Below, in pieces: positions 1 through 9,857 of a stretch of DNA of 64,000 nt. The stretch's first letter is position 1. Each line of letters begins with the position of its first letter. A program made the position numbers and the translations under genes. Under the pieces are notes generated by a model that did not search any database, was not told where the DNA came from, and worked only from the letters and a program-made list of their open reading frames with translations. The DNA is taken from positions 7,240,001-7,304,000 of the forward strand of contig NC_083524.1 of NCBI RefSeq assembly GCF_032362555.1, written 5' to 3'. The DNA is from Amyelois transitella (Eukaryota > Arthropoda > Insecta > Lepidoptera > Pyralidae).

Positions 1-224
1 ATGTTTGGCTCAGTTAGTACTAGAATATCTATATGATTTAAAGAATTATTTATAGCAACTAAAAGCTCTGAAAAATGTTTCTTAATAGAACATATATTTA
101 TGTGTATTATACATAAGTCCTTCCTATAGATTGTTTGACGTATCCAGTTGTCTACGTTATCAGCACACACATAATTAATCGATTCATCGTTAGATATTAA
201 GTCCAATTGTAGTGTGTCTGCGAA
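1..224 (-). CDS. Non-LTR retrotransposon ORF2, N-terminal endonuclease region (partial)
   Basis: The reverse strand is open from about 224 to the left edge. Its end contains the run HIDILVLTEPN, which resembles the first catalytic block of AP-type (APE) endonucleases that begin ORF2 of CR1/L2/Jockey-type LINEs. No ATG is seen in the open part, so ORF2 translation may depend on the ORF1 end at 279. It lies 54 bp downstream of the ORF1 stop on the same strand, as expected for a two-ORF LINE. The rest of ORF2, including the reverse transcriptase, is off the window. The family call is inference from the motif and the ORF1 type. Confidence 0.6.
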
Positions 225-278
225 TTATATTGATAACTTTTAAACATAATAATTTTATAAGTTAAGAATAAGGAGAAA

Positions 279-1208
279 TTATATCTTGCTAAGCAAATCG
301 GATATATCACTTTCATCACGAATACATATGGACTTTTCACCATCTAATTTTTTAACAAGAATCTTTCCGTTTGACACCCATATGTATTTATACGCGCCCC
401 GAAGATCCTTCTTTGTATTCCATAGCAGAGCTCGGGTGAATTTAGTGAGGGCTTCATTTATATATATTTTATTTGTTGCTGATCCCGTTGTGATGTCATT
501 ACTAGTTACACCCATCATATTCCGGCGTTGTGCTAGCCATTTATCGCGAGATTCCACTCCAGTTGATTTGAACGCCACGATTATCGGGGACGGCTTTGCG
601 TCACTTTTTTGCACGCGGGTACTCGAAGCTCGCCTTACGCTCTCGATGTCCGATGTATTAACCTTCAAAGTTTGGGCAATATTCGATACTATCTCCTTCA
701 GGTTTTCTCCAGGTACTTGTTCTATCCCTACTATTTCTAGGTTGTTCTTTAGAGAAGTTTGCTCGAAATCACGCATTTTCTGTTCTAGCGCAATATTGCA
801 TTTTTCTAGGTAGACACACTTATTATTGATATTATCTACTTTTTTCTCCAGCTTATTGATTTTTTCTCTTGATTTTTCGTGCTCTGCGATCAAGGTATCA
901 TATTTATCAGACAGCAAGCTGAGGCTCTGAGTGATTGCATCGAGATGTTTTTTAACTCCCGGTATTTCGCCAACTTTCTTCTGTATGTCCTTAAGAATAT
1001 TTCCGTAGTCTTGTACCCTCTCCTCCTGCTCGTCTTCCTCCGATCCCTCATCCTCACAGTTATTACAGTAATTTCTGGTTTTCCCCAACTTTAAGTCTGC
1101 TACCAAACCCTTCACGCAATTCCTATGAAAAGTGCCCTGGCATGGTCCTTGGCATATGAAATGCAATCCTTTTTTTGGCAACACCTTTTTACATTTTTGG
1201 CACTCCAT
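279..1208 (-). CDS. LINE ORF1 protein: PHD-like zinc finger, coiled coil and FP-like C-terminal domain
   Basis: This 309-residue open frame starts with a cysteine/histidine cluster (C3, C6, C19, C23, H28, C31, C48, C51) like the PHD-type finger of CR1-like ORF1 proteins. An acidic stretch follows near residues 53-65, then a heptad-rich coiled coil at about 95-150, and a C-terminal half (about 155-309) resembling the FP-type domain seen in many arthropod LINE ORF1 proteins. ORF1 proteins bind element RNA and form the ribonucleoprotein used in retrotransposition. The reading frame is intact, with ORF2 beginning downstream on the same strand. The FP-type domain takes its name from a baculovirus protein, but the finger, coiled coil and adjacent endonuclease make a LINE origin far more likely. 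Confidence 0.75.
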   Translation of the reverse strand: MECQKCKKVLPKKGLHFICQGPCQGTFHRNCVKGLVADLKLGKTRNYCNNCEDEGSEEDEQEERVQDYGNILKDIQKKVGEIPGVKKHLDAITQSLSLLSDKYDTLIAEHEKSREKINKLEKKVDNINNKCVYLEKCNIALEQKMRDFEQTSLKNNLEIVGIEQVPGENLKEIVSNIAQTLKVNTSDIESVRRASSTRVQKSDAKPSPIIVAFKSTGVESRDKWLAQRRNMMGVTSNDITTGSATNKIYINEALTKFTRALLWNTKKDLRGAYKYIWVSNGKILVKKLDGEKSICIRDESDISDLLSKI

Positions 1209-1400
1209 TTTAAATATTACGTAGTCACTTAAATATTATTTGACTTTAATCACTTTTGTTTACGTCGCACGCGCGCACTACTTGTAGATCGTATTTGACC
1301 TTGACGCGTGTGCGCGGGTCGACACTCCGTGCGAGACTGTATTTGTGTAACTATATTTGTACAATTTTATGATAATTCGTGAAGGATAAATAAAGATAAT
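1209..1400 (-). other. Probable 5' UTR / internal promoter region of the CR1-like LINE
   Basis: This stretch lies directly upstream of ORF1 on the minus strand and is locally GC-rich, with alternating CG steps around 1261-1330, unlike the AT-rich surroundings. LINE 5' UTRs of this type often hold an internal promoter. No core element is clear enough to mark, and the 5' end of the element is not defined. Confidence 0.35.
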
Positions 1401-1424
1401 TCTCATTCATACATCTGGACAGAA

Positions 1425-1840
1425 AATGAGCATTTTAAAGTAGGTAATGAAATAGCTTCTGCTGTGTACCACAATCTTAATCAAAGTGTCCTGAAAAACA
1501 TAACTCACATCCGCCTGGTGGCAGACGGATGTGGAGGTCAAAACAAGGATAGTGCAATGCTAGCTATGTGCTCTCGTTGGCCCTTAGACAACAGGTCCAT
1601 CACAAAAATTGAATTGGTGTTCCCAGAGACGAAGGAGTGCCCTCCTTCATGCCCGCAGACAAAGTTTTCGGTAACATCGAAAAAGAAATCCGTAAGAGAG
1701 AAGTAATTACTTCGTCTTCAGAGTATGCAGAAATGATTGGCCAACATACTACTATCACAAAACTTACAAAAATACCTATTAACAACTGGAAAGAAAGCGT
1801 TCAAGCAGTTGTAGATGCCTGTTATCTGCTCGTCAACTTC
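1425..1840 (+). pseudogene. Relic of the DNCGGQ-box family (transposase-like), C-terminal part
   Basis: Two overlapping frames give VADGCGGQNKDS near 1520-1555 and then PADKVFGNIEKEI near 1645-1685, linked by a frameshift at about 1630. The same order (D-x-CGGQ-x-K, then a P..RGHS-like block, then V...IEK) occurs in the larger copies at 14750-17288 and 47833-48595. Proteins with this box are common in insect genomes as transposon-like genes. I believe domain databases call the region DUF7869, but I could not check this. No start or N-terminal half is present. The segment runs without a stop into a different family at about 1841. Confidence 0.55.
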
Positions 1841-2089
1841 ACTACAATCCCAACTCAGCCTTCTCATAATGCTTGTTGTGTCTTACACAATATAGCCAAC
1901 AAGGCACGCTTGAATGTTCATCCATTAAACAATGACCAAATAGCAGCTGAACTTGCTGCTAATGTTGAGGTGCGCAGGCTTGAAGCAAGGACTGACAGCA
2001 ACAGGCATCAAAATCAGGAACTTTTAGAAAGCAGGGCAGTCCAACAATCGCTCGTGAACTGCCTGTGGGAAGAGAAACAAAGACGTTAA
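1841..2089 (+). pseudogene. HARBI1-type transposase C-terminal fragment fused in frame to the preceding relic
   Basis: The open frame from 1637 continues through NACCVLHNIANKARL at about 1876-1920, the C-terminal signature of HARBI1-type nucleases (a 'CxVLHNI' block followed by a charged tail). It ends at TAA 2087-2089. The catalytic DDE region is absent. Since the upstream part (1637 to about 1800) belongs to a different family, the 150-codon frame is a chimera created at the DNA level. No intron boundary is needed to join the two. It is unlikely to be functional. Confidence 0.5.
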
Positions 2090-2448
2090 TTAAAAACCTA
2101 ATTGGTAGTGTACTCGCCTGACAATAATTTTATCATCATCATAATAATTACCTTTCATTACGCCCAATTTTACCACCTTACCCATTTATAATAATAAAAA
2201 TACTTATTTTGTAAAAATATTCGCTTGCCACTTCGTGAATTCAATTCAAAACAAACCACAAAACAAACTTGGAGCGGGGCTAAAAGTTGTTCCGAATGAA
2301 ATAGCACCATGAAAGAAAGAGATAAATATATGTACTTTGCTCGTCGCGAATCGAAATAGTTAGAGCACTGACGGCAGCCATATTAAACTGAACATGATGT
2401 GTCAAGTTTCTTTGTTAAAAGGTGATTGAATATTTTTTTTTTTCATGT
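2090..2448. other. No gene seen; AT-rich flank before the piggyBac-like gene
   Basis: Simple ATA-rich sequence at 2120-2210 is followed by unremarkable sequence. A T-run and 'catgtag' at 2432-2449 could be the splice acceptor of the next gene. Confidence 0.4.
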
Positions 2449-2638
2449 AGCACCTCCGCACTAGAGCGGGTTACGGAAATGGGCATAGACGAAGAAGAAG
2501 GGAAGGAATTGTTCGAGCAAAAGTCGACGCACATTATGAAGTGACTGCAAGATATCCCGGGGAGTTCACCACAGATGGAACAGCAGCCTGGACCCAGCCA
2601 GCCTAATATGCCATCAACAAGTGGGGTACCACATAATA

Positions 2639-3959
2639 CATTCAGTCAGAAAAGTATCGGGAATGGATTATTTATTTATGGTTCCAAATTCAAATTTTTG
2701 TTTTTTTTGTTGTTGTTAGATTGGCACAACTGTTTTCCATTTTGGCGCGGAGTTTGAGTTGCATCTGTTGTTTACATTAAATACAGTGCTATTTTTAGTT
2801 ATATCATATCTAGTGTGTATTGCTAATTTCTTAATGGATAAAAACATCGAACAAAGAGTTTGTCTTAAATTTTGCATTGCCAATGGAATATCGTGTTCGG
2901 AGTCACTGAAAATGTTACAGAAGGCTTACGGTGAATCGACTTTATCAAAAACTCGTGCTTATGAGTGGTACAAAGCGTTCAAAAGCGGTCGAGATGTGAT
3001 GGAAGATTTGCCTCGCTCTGGTAGGCCATCAACGTCTGCAACTGAAGTTAACATCACAAAAGTGAAGGAAATAGTGACTGAAAATCCTCATTCAACTTTG
3101 AGAGAGATAGCCACCGAACTTTCTGTATCTCACGAGTCGATCCGTACCATTTTAACTAATAATTTGGGTATGAAACATGTTGCCGCTCGGCTAGTCCCAA
3201 AAGACCTGAATTTTTTTCAAAAATTCAATCGCATGAGAGTCGCTGAGGACATGCTAGAACGAGTCAATTCCGACCCAACATTCATGAAACGCATTGTTAC
3301 TGGTGACGAGACGTGGGTTTATGAGTTTGACATGCAAACTAGTCAACAAGCTTCGGAGTGGCGCCTTCCAACTGAACCGAAACCGAAAAAACCACGCCAA
3401 AGTCGTTCAAAAGTCAAAGTCATGTTGACTGTTTTCTTTGACTATCGCGGTGTTGTGCACTCGGAAATCTTGCCGGAAGGTCAAACGGTAAATAAGGAAT
3501 ATTATTTGAGTGTTATGCGGCGTTTAAGAGAGCAAATCCGACGAAAAAGGCCAGATTTGTGGAAAGAAAATTCTTGGATTTTGCACCATGATAATGCACC
3601 TTCGCACAAGGCCATCATTGTGAACGAATTTTTAACCAAACACTCAACAAATACCATCGAGCAACCACCATATTCACCAGATATGGCTCCAGCCGACTTT
3701 TTTCTTTTTCCTAAACTCAAATTACCACTTCGTGGCACCCGTTTTCAATCGGTAGAAGACATAAAAGAGAATTCGCGGCGAGAACTGACCCCAATTCCGG
3801 AAACAGCGTTTAAAAAATGTTTTGATGATTGGATTATTCGTTGGCGTAAGTGTATCGTTTCTAAAGGAGCATATTTTGAAGATGATACAATAAATTTGGA
3901 TGAATAACAAACAGTTTGTGTATTATTGATCTTTTCCTGCTACTTTCTTGACAGAGTAG
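2639..3959 (+). mobile_element. mariner element with imperfect TIRs and TA duplication
   Basis: The element is bounded by TA dinucleotides (2637-2638 and 3960-3961). The left end reads CATTCAGTCAGAAAAGTA and the reverse complement of the right end reads CTACTCTGTCAAGAAAGTA, which match with one gap and a few substitutions over about 20 bp. It holds a single intronless transposase gene. Mariner elements insert at TA and duplicate it. Here the surrounding piggyBac-like frame is restored when the element and one TA are removed, which fixes the ends independently of the TIR match. Confidence 0.85.
2834..3907 (+). CDS. mariner transposase (DD34D), full-length
   Basis: The 357-residue frame starts at ATG 2834; an upstream ATG at 2759 adds 25 hydrophobic residues with no counterpart in mariners, so I prefer 2834. 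Residues 1-110 hold the paired helix-turn-helix DNA-binding region, including the YEWYKAFKSGR and DLPRSGRPST blocks. The catalytic triad is visible: TGDETW (D158), HHDNAPSH (D253) and YSPDMAPADFF (D288). The second and third Asp are separated by 34 residues, the mariner DD34D spacing. Length is near the usual 345-350. No stop or frameshift is present, although the usual WVPHEL-like linker reads ARLVPKDL. The protein cuts and joins element DNA at TA sites. The TIRs have diverged, so mobility is uncertain. Confidence 0.92.
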   Translation: MDKNIEQRVCLKFCIANGISCSESLKMLQKAYGESTLSKTRAYEWYKAFKSGRDVMEDLPRSGRPSTSATEVNITKVKEIVTENPHSTLREIATELSVSHESIRTILTNNLGMKHVAARLVPKDLNFFQKFNRMRVAEDMLERVNSDPTFMKRIVTGDETWVYEFDMQTSQQASEWRLPTEPKPKKPRQSRSKVKVMLTVFFDYRGVVHSEILPEGQTVNKEYYLSVMRRLREQIRRKRPDLWKENSWILHHDNAPSHKAIIVNEFLTKHSTNTIEQPPYSPDMAPADFFLFPKLKLPLRGTRFQSVEDIKENSRRELTPIPETAFKKCFDDWIIRWRKCIVSKGAYFEDDTINLDE

Positions 3960-5084
3960 TACATACCAAGAAAATGTCGGGAGTGAATTTGTCTCCGAGT
4001 TCGATGACGAATTCAAATTGCAGGAGAATTTGCCAATGACAGCTGCGGAGGAGCAAGTGCCGTTATAGGAGGAGATGAGCCGGGCCTTAGATGACGCAGC
4101 CGAAAATTTGCCGGGCATATCGAGTGATTTTTCGTGGCAGGCCGATTATGATACGTTTAGTGGTCATGCCGAGATATTTTCTGGTCCAACTCCTGGACCT
4201 ATCCATAATTACGATGGTCCCTATGAAGCTTTTACTAGTATATTTATAGTGACTTCCCGGCCCCGCAAACTATCGATGCACGTAGGGAATCAGGGCAATT
4301 AACACCTACATCTCGTCTAAGTCGGTGGTCTGACACCAACTTAGACGAGATGTATGTTTTTATTGCCCTATTCATTTTGATGGGCATCGACATCAGAACG
4401 TCGATTCATGAATACTGGCTCACGAATGGGATTCTGCAGTTGCCTTATTTTAGGCAGTTGATGTCATACAATAGGTATATTTTGCTAAACAAATTTCTTC
4501 ATTTCATGGACAATTCTGCTCCGCAGAATTTGCCGCAAGGGGAAGGGTATTCACTTTCAGCTAGAGTAGCGAAACTGGCACCTGTAATAGTCCATTTAAA
4601 TAAGCAGTTCTCGGCTCTGTACAATTTAAAACAAGATATTGCCACTGACGAGTCTTTGACCTTATTCAAGGGTCGGTTGTCTTGGATCCAGGCAATAAGG
4701 TCAAAGGCTGCGCGCTTTGGCATTAAATCTTTTGAATTGTGCGAGTCGAGAACTGGTTATCTGTACCAGTTTCGTATATATACCGGCAAAAATCCCGCAG
4801 GTAACGATTTCGTCGCGCCTAGTGAATACCTTGCTGGAAAAATAACGCAAGTGGTACTTGATTTGTTATCAGGCCTTGAAAATCGAGGGCATCTTGTCAC
4901 AATGGATAATTTTTATAATTGTCCAGCTTTGACAAGATACCTTAAGAGTTTAGGGTTTGATAACTTAGGCACTTTGCGTCCGAATCGCAAATATGTACCA
5001 GTGGAGATCGCGAAGGCTTCGCAGAACGTGCCAAAGGGGAAAATCATCGCTCGCCATTCTGGAGACGTTTCATGGTAAGTGTAT

Positions 5085-5520
5085 CTATTTTTTTTTGTAA
5101 TAAAGTGACTCTTGTAGGAGATAGGTCAGTATAGAACAAAATATCAAACAGAGACCGGTGATCGTTTAAGGATTAGGTCTGTTTAGGAAAAAATATTTAT
5201 ATAATACAAATGTCACTTTTAATAACTTTTTATGACTAAAAGAATACAATTTTTTTATGTTTTTCTAAATATTAGGTCTCTTTAGTAGCAAAAATAACGA
5301 TAATTAGTTGGCTACTTTTTAGGATGTGTCTCTTTAGTACAGAAATTGTATACGAAACCTATAGATTTAGGTACTACCTATCGCATCAAGGACATTGAAT
5401 TGTCACAATTAATTACTTAGGTTTTCCTAAGTTTAGTCTACTATTATCTTATACAAGGAGTGTTTTAGTTCAAATGACAAAACAGAGTTTATAATAGTAT
5501 TATGATGGATTTGTTTCAGA
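5085..5520. other. Non-coding stretch with short repeated GGTCTSTTTAG motif
   Basis: No ORF is supported. The motif (A)GGTCTSTTTAG or close variants occurs near 5176, 5275 and 5325. It may be subterminal repeats of the next element or chance. A T-rich run with 'tttgtttcag' at 5510-5519 resembles a splice acceptor for the following gene. Confidence 0.35.
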
Positions 5521-7043
5521 TCCTACTCGTCTGGTAAAATGTCGTCAAGACGAGTTCGAGATATGTTTTGTTTGATGGGAATAAAACCTCCAAAATTACA
5601 AAATACTAAAAAAAAGATACTAGAAAGAGAGCCACTAACTGATTGTCATAATAGTGATTTGGCGCAATGGGTAGAAAATCAATATTATACAATGATAACC
5701 AATCCACCTGTTTTAAATGACAGCAGTTGTGAAAAAGAAAACCAACCTAGTTCTAAAATTTTAAATGAATGCTCATCAATACATCCTACACTGCCGTTTC
5801 AAAGTGAAGATTTACAGACCCCAGCCCATGAAGATCGAGATATAGGTGACGTAATAAGCGATAGCTACGAGGATCCCGTTGAAGAAACTCCGGCACAGGG
5901 AGACGTCATTGATCCTCAAGCAAACAACATCGTACCATTATCTTCGAAGACCTCCTCTGACTATCGCCCCAAAAGAAAATAGACTACAATCCATGAATAC
6001 AAGATTTCACCATTGCACTCCGATGAAAGCGATGTAGATCTAAGCGATAGCGATCCTACGTTTATTGTTCCAGACAAAAAGAATTCTAAAAGTTGTAAGA
6101 ACCTAACTAATCTTGTCACCCACTCACCTCATAAGCAAACATCTACTCCAAAGAACTGACCTGCCCGTAGTTTGTTGTCAAACAAAACATCCTCCAGACG
6201 TAGCCCATCATCTAGCAGTTCGTCTAGTAGCAGCTCTTCTTCCAGCAGCAGTTCTTCATCCAGCAGCGGTTCTTTATCCAGTAGTAGCTCCTCGTCTCGT
6301 AACAGTTCATCATCAAATAAGAGAAGTAGTGCATCATGCGACGAAAACACCAATAATCAATGTAGTAATTCTTTACCCAACAGCAGAAAAAGGAGAAGTA
6401 TCACACTCTGACGAAATGGAAACAAACATCCGCTAAAATTACAAGAAATAGTGGGCAAGCTTATACTTCTATTTCTAAATCAAATCGTCAAATTAACGCA
6501 CGCTCCGTAAAACCTCCTTGTACTCAAAAATGTAGGCTGAAATGTGGAGAAAATATTACCACAGAGCAGAGATCAAGTCTTTTCCAAAAATTTTGGGATT
6601 TCAATGACATTAATCTACAGCGTTCTATCAATTCAAGTATGGAAGAAATAGCTCCAAAATATCGTTACTCCAATGCTCCAAATCCAAGAAAATTCAACCA
6701 CGCATTCTACTTTGAATAATCAGAAACGGCGAGTATGCAAAAAATTTTTTTAAGTACACTAGACATTTCTGATCGCATGATTCGCACTGTCAAAAGTAAG
6801 AGAGACACTGAAGGATTCGTACAGAAAGACCTGAGAGGTAAGCATGACAGACACAAAACTGGACGCAAATATTATTCAAGATATGGTAGACCACATCAAT
6901 TCTATTCCCCGGATCGAGTCTCATTTTATTTAAGAGCTCAGACAACACGAGAATATTTCGATGGTTCAAGAACAATTACAGAAAAATACAGAAATTATGT
7001 TGCCATGAGGACAGTTAACTGCCACTTTTTAATTCACAGATAA
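5521..7043 (+). pseudogene. DNCGGQ/CxxKCRLKC-family gene, decayed copy A (N-terminal two-thirds)
   Basis: A first frame (5539-5982) encodes an acidic leader. After a stop, HSDESDVDLSDSDPTF (about 6015-6060) matches HSDESDFDNSDQDPNF-like sequence of copy B at 14980. A serine tract (6175-6330) is followed, in a shifted frame from about 6412, by KWKQTSAKITRNSGQAY, CTQKCRLKCGENI (6515-6555) and the block ending NHAFYFE at 6717. The ORF 6735-7043 supplies DLRGKHDRH and FYLRAQTTREYF. The order is the same as in copy B. At least four stops or frameshifts interrupt it, and the DNCGGQ catalytic-like region is missing. Function is unknown; the family behaves like a transposase gene. Confidence 0.6.
6175..6330 (+). 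repeat. Serine-codon tract (AGC/TCT/TCC-rich low-complexity)
   Basis: About 45 of 50 consecutive codons specify serine in the frame of copy A. Copy B has a shorter serine run at the homologous place (about 15095-15118), so the tract is an expanded coding repeat. The complementary strand shows an acidic ORF (6129-6353) that is only a shadow. Confidence 0.7.
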
Positions 7044-7209
7044 TGTCCATGAAATGAAGGAATTTGTTTAGCAGTTTTAAAGGTTGAAGCTTAACTTATT
7101 GCAACTCCTGTTTCATTAAAAATATTTGAGGTTGTATTCAAAGCACAATATCTTTTCATTTTAAGTTTCGTTACTTTTTTTTGTAACGTCACAAAAATGA
7201 TATAACAAT

Positions 7210-7599
7210 AAAAAAACTTTTTAAGTTAAACGGTTTTATGTTAAACATACATTGGAATGTTTAATATAAATGTACTAAAAACCAAAAAATAATAAAATAG
7301 ATACAGTCGTGGGAATTATAAACATATGCATAGACTAGACTAAAATAAAACCGTGGGGCACGTCAATTGTCTACAAATTATAGACTTAATGTGCGATAGA
7401 AGAATCGTTTAATTCGTCGTTAGGCAGTTGGCCCGCAGACAATTGACGTGCCCCACGGTTTTATTTTAGTCTAGTCTATGCATATGTTTATAATTCCCAC
7501 GACTGTATCTATTTTATTATTTTTTGGTTTTTAGTACATTTATATTAAACATTCCAATGTATGTTTAACATAAAACCGTTTAACTTAAAAAGTTTTTTT
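7210..7599. repeat. Perfect 163-bp inverted repeat with 64-bp spacer
   Basis: The arm at 7210-7372 is the exact reverse complement of 7437-7599 as far as I can compare base by base. The inner ends read CGTCAATTGTCT and AGACAATTGACG and the outer ends are A7/T7 runs. The spacer 7373-7436 has no ORF. A transcript across it would fold into a 163-bp hairpin. It could be a foldback element, two head-to-head ends of a DNA transposon, or a source of hairpin siRNA. Identity without any mismatch implies recent origin or gene conversion. Confidence 0.9.
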
Positions 7600-7806
7600 A
7601 CCTATTTTTATTTTCTAGTTTTTAGTTTTTATTTCGCATTCTGTTTAATTCATTTAGTGCTTCATTATCACGTTCATCGCCGACTATTATTTTACAAAAT
7701 CATAAAAAAATGTCATTGGTTTTTATGATTATTTATAGGTTTATTTGTTCATATATAAAAGTTTTACAGTGATATTTGTTTATTTTGGCTTTATTTTAGG
7801 GTTTTT
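7600..7806. other. No gene seen; AT-rich spacer before the piggyBac-like element
   Basis: The sequence is T-rich with no supported ORF. Confidence 0.4.
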
Positions 7807-7810
7807 TTAA

Positions 7811-7885
7811 GTGCCGGTCATTATGACCCGGCGCGGCCTAAACGGAATAATTATTACATTCAGGCCGTGCCGGTCACAATGCCGG
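7811..7885 (+). repeat. Left-end cluster of GCCGGTCA motifs
   Basis: GTGCCGGTCATTATGACC (7811) is itself a short palindrome around GGTCATTATGACC. Further GCCGGTCA copies occur near 7869 and 7881. Similar motifs recur at the other end of the element, suggesting transposase-binding subterminal sites. Confidence 0.6.
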
Positions 7886-8156
7886 TCAGCGTACTTATGT
7901 ACGCGTAATTTTCGATCGATGAGACATAGACAAACGTTATAGACACGTCTACTACGCACGGGTACCGCGCGCCTAATGGATGCTAGCGCGGGAGTACACC
8001 GTGCGTGCGGTTGTTGTTCCCGCCTCCCTTCACCCCTTTCACCTCTCCCTATGACTCAAGCCAATCACGGATTGTTTTTGTTAGTTCGCACCTTGTTTTG
8101 GTCATCAAATGCACACTAAGATTTTGTTTAGCAGAAAAAATAGTTTTATTGTTAAA

Positions 8157-9857
8157 ATGGACACTTTTTTTGACTTTGAGTTTACACAAGAACAATTACA
8201 TGTAATTGACAGTTTAGAGAGGTCACATTGCAGTACTGACCATGTCTTATGTGAGGGTGATGAAGTGATAAATATTCCACGTACCAGAAAACGTAGAGTT
8301 ATTTTGTCGGACAGTGAAGAAGATGACCGTGATTTGTCTCCAGCTTTATCCGGCCATACACCTGAATGTGAGTGGTACCAGCCACGTGGTAAGCAGCCTC
8401 GTTTAATTCCTTTTACCGAAATACCGGGACTGAAACCTTACTCACTTCGAAATCAACTAGCCAATGCTACACCTATTGATTTCTATTCCCTCTTAGTCAC
8501 TGACCAGTTATTTGAAAATATAGCACATCAGACGAATATATTTGCCCAACAGAGTATCGATAAAGGTGGCATTAAAGATAAGTCGAGACTACGGCTCTGG
8601 ACGCCAACCGACAAAGAAGAAATGAAACGATTTTTAGGCGTGATTATTTGGATGGGTATAGTGAAGTTACCAAAAATCGTAGACTATTGGTCTAATGATG
8701 AAATGTTGGGTCAATCTTTTGCAAAAAAGACTATGAGTCGCAACCGCTTCGAAGTTTTGCTTAGAATGCTCCACTTTTCCAACAACGAAGAAGTTCCAAA
8801 AAATGACCGGCTGGGTAAAATACGAAGATTGGTTGAAATATTGAACCAAACATTTTCAATTCATTATACTCCCGATGAATGTTTATGCGTCGATGAAAGT
8901 ATGATACCATTTCGTGGGCGTATCATTTTCCGCCAATATAATAAGTCGAAAAGACATAAATATGGCATCAAGCTATTTAAATTGTGTACTACTCCTGGCT
9001 ATACGACAAAGGTGGAGGTATATGGAGGAAAGACATTAGATTCACAGGATAATACTCCAACCAACGTTGTCTTGAATTTAGCACGTAACTACTTTGGAAA
9101 AGGTCATACCATGTTCGTAGATAATTGGTATACAAGCTTAGATCTAGCTGAGAAGTTAGTTCAACACGATACTCATTTAGTAGGGACCCTACGAAAAAAC
9201 AGGAAGAACTTACCAAAGGACGTCATGACTGGAAATCTGAAACCGGGTGAGTTTATGGCAAAAGAAAACAACAACGGAGTCACGGTTATGAAGTGGAAGG
9301 ATAAGAGGGACGTGTGTTTGTTGTCAACCAAACATTCAATTGGTTTTACAAAAAAAAAGAACAAAAGAGGGGTTGAAACAATTAAACCGAAAATTGTGAT
9401 TGATTATAATAAAGCCAAAGCAGCCGTTGACTTGTCTGACCAAATGAGTGCTTATTCGAGTCCATTGCGAAAGACGTTAAAGTGGTATAAGAAGCTCGGT
9501 ATCGAATTATTACTCAATACTGCTGTAGTAAATGCAAGAGTACTATATGAAAGTACAACGAAGAAGAAGATATCTGTCGTCAATTTTAGGCGACTGTTGG
9601 CAAAGCAGTTGATTGAGGGTAGTCAAGAAAATACGGGATTGACCACACCACGACCCAGAAGACAAAAACACGAGCTTAAGAAAAAAGAAGGTGCAGCAGT
9701 ATCAACAAGAAAATTTTGTCGTGATTGTTACAAATCAAATGTTGAGTTGCATGGAAGAAATGTCGCCAAGAACAAAACAAAGAAGGTTTCTTGGTTTTGC
9801 ACTATTTGTCCCGGCAATCCCCATTTATGTCGTCAATGTTTTGACAAATGCCACTAA
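8157..9857 (+). CDS. piggyBac-type transposase, full-length (566 aa)
   Basis: The frame is uninterrupted. I start at ATG 8157 (MDTFFDFEF), since an upstream in-frame ATG at 8109 adds only 16 unconserved residues. An acidic N-terminal region with a basic RTRKRR patch precedes the DDE_Tnp_1_7-type domain (about residues 105-470). The catalytic aspartates fit piggyBac: CVDESM (D246), FVDNWYTS (D322) and VDLSDQ (D425, with a further Asp at 428). The C-terminus is a cysteine-rich finger, CRDCYKS...WFCTICPG...CRQCFDKC, of the kind that binds piggyBac ends. The protein excises and inserts the element at TTAA without footprints. Intact length, triad and finger make it a candidate active enzyme, but expression and matching ends are not shown. 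Confidence 0.92.
   Translation: MDTFFDFEFTQEQLHVIDSLERSHCSTDHVLCEGDEVINIPRTRKRRVILSDSEEDDRDLSPALSGHTPECEWYQPRGKQPRLIPFTEIPGLKPYSLRNQLANATPIDFYSLLVTDQLFENIAHQTNIFAQQSIDKGGIKDKSRLRLWTPTDKEEMKRFLGVIIWMGIVKLPKIVDYWSNDEMLGQSFAKKTMSRNRFEVLLRMLHFSNNEEVPKNDRLGKIRRLVEILNQTFSIHYTPDECLCVDESMIPFRGRIIFRQYNKSKRHKYGIKLFKLCTTPGYTTKVEVYGGKTLDSQDNTPTNVVLNLARNYFGKGHTMFVDNWYTSLDLAEKLVQHDTHLVGTLRKNRKNLPKDVMTGNLKPGEFMAKENNNGVTVMKWKDKRDVCLLSTKHSIGFTKKKNKRGVETIKPKIVIDYNKAKAAVDLSDQMSAYSSPLRKTLKWYKKLGIELLLNTAVVNARVLYESTTKKKISVVNFRRLLAKQLIEGSQENTGLTTPRPRRQKHELKKKEGAAVSTRKFCRDCYKSNVELHGRNVAKNKTKKVSWFCTICPGNPHLCRQCFDKCH

Larger units (their letters stand above)
2449..5078 (+). pseudogene. piggyBac-like transposase pseudogene, split by a mariner
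   Basis: The frame can be read from about 2449 (after an AG acceptor), through the M at 2575, up to 2638, and then resumes at 3962 after the mariner insertion. Removing 2639-3961 restores the frame exactly. In-frame stops at 2542 (TGA) and about 4066 (TAG), plus a frame change near 4260-4320, show it was already decaying. The DDE domain is clear from 4350 to 5078: YWLTNGILQLPYF, then ATDESL near 4640 (first catalytic Asp) and TMDNFYNCP near 4900 (second). The frame ends at a GGTAAGTG at 5077-5084, which reads as a splice donor. The third Asp and the C-terminal finger are not found, so the gene is 3'-truncated. Confidence 0.75.

Noticed and set aside
286..813. Plus-strand ORF of 175 aa
   Set aside because: It is the antisense of the LINE ORF1 and has no family features of its own.
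279..1208. Possible baculovirus insertion because of the FP-like domain
   Set aside because: The PHD-like finger, coiled coil and adjacent endonuclease are the normal layout of a CR1-like LINE; no other viral gene is near.
6129..6353. Acidic minus-strand ORF (LLDEELL-rich)
   Set aside because: Antisense shadow of the serine-codon tract.
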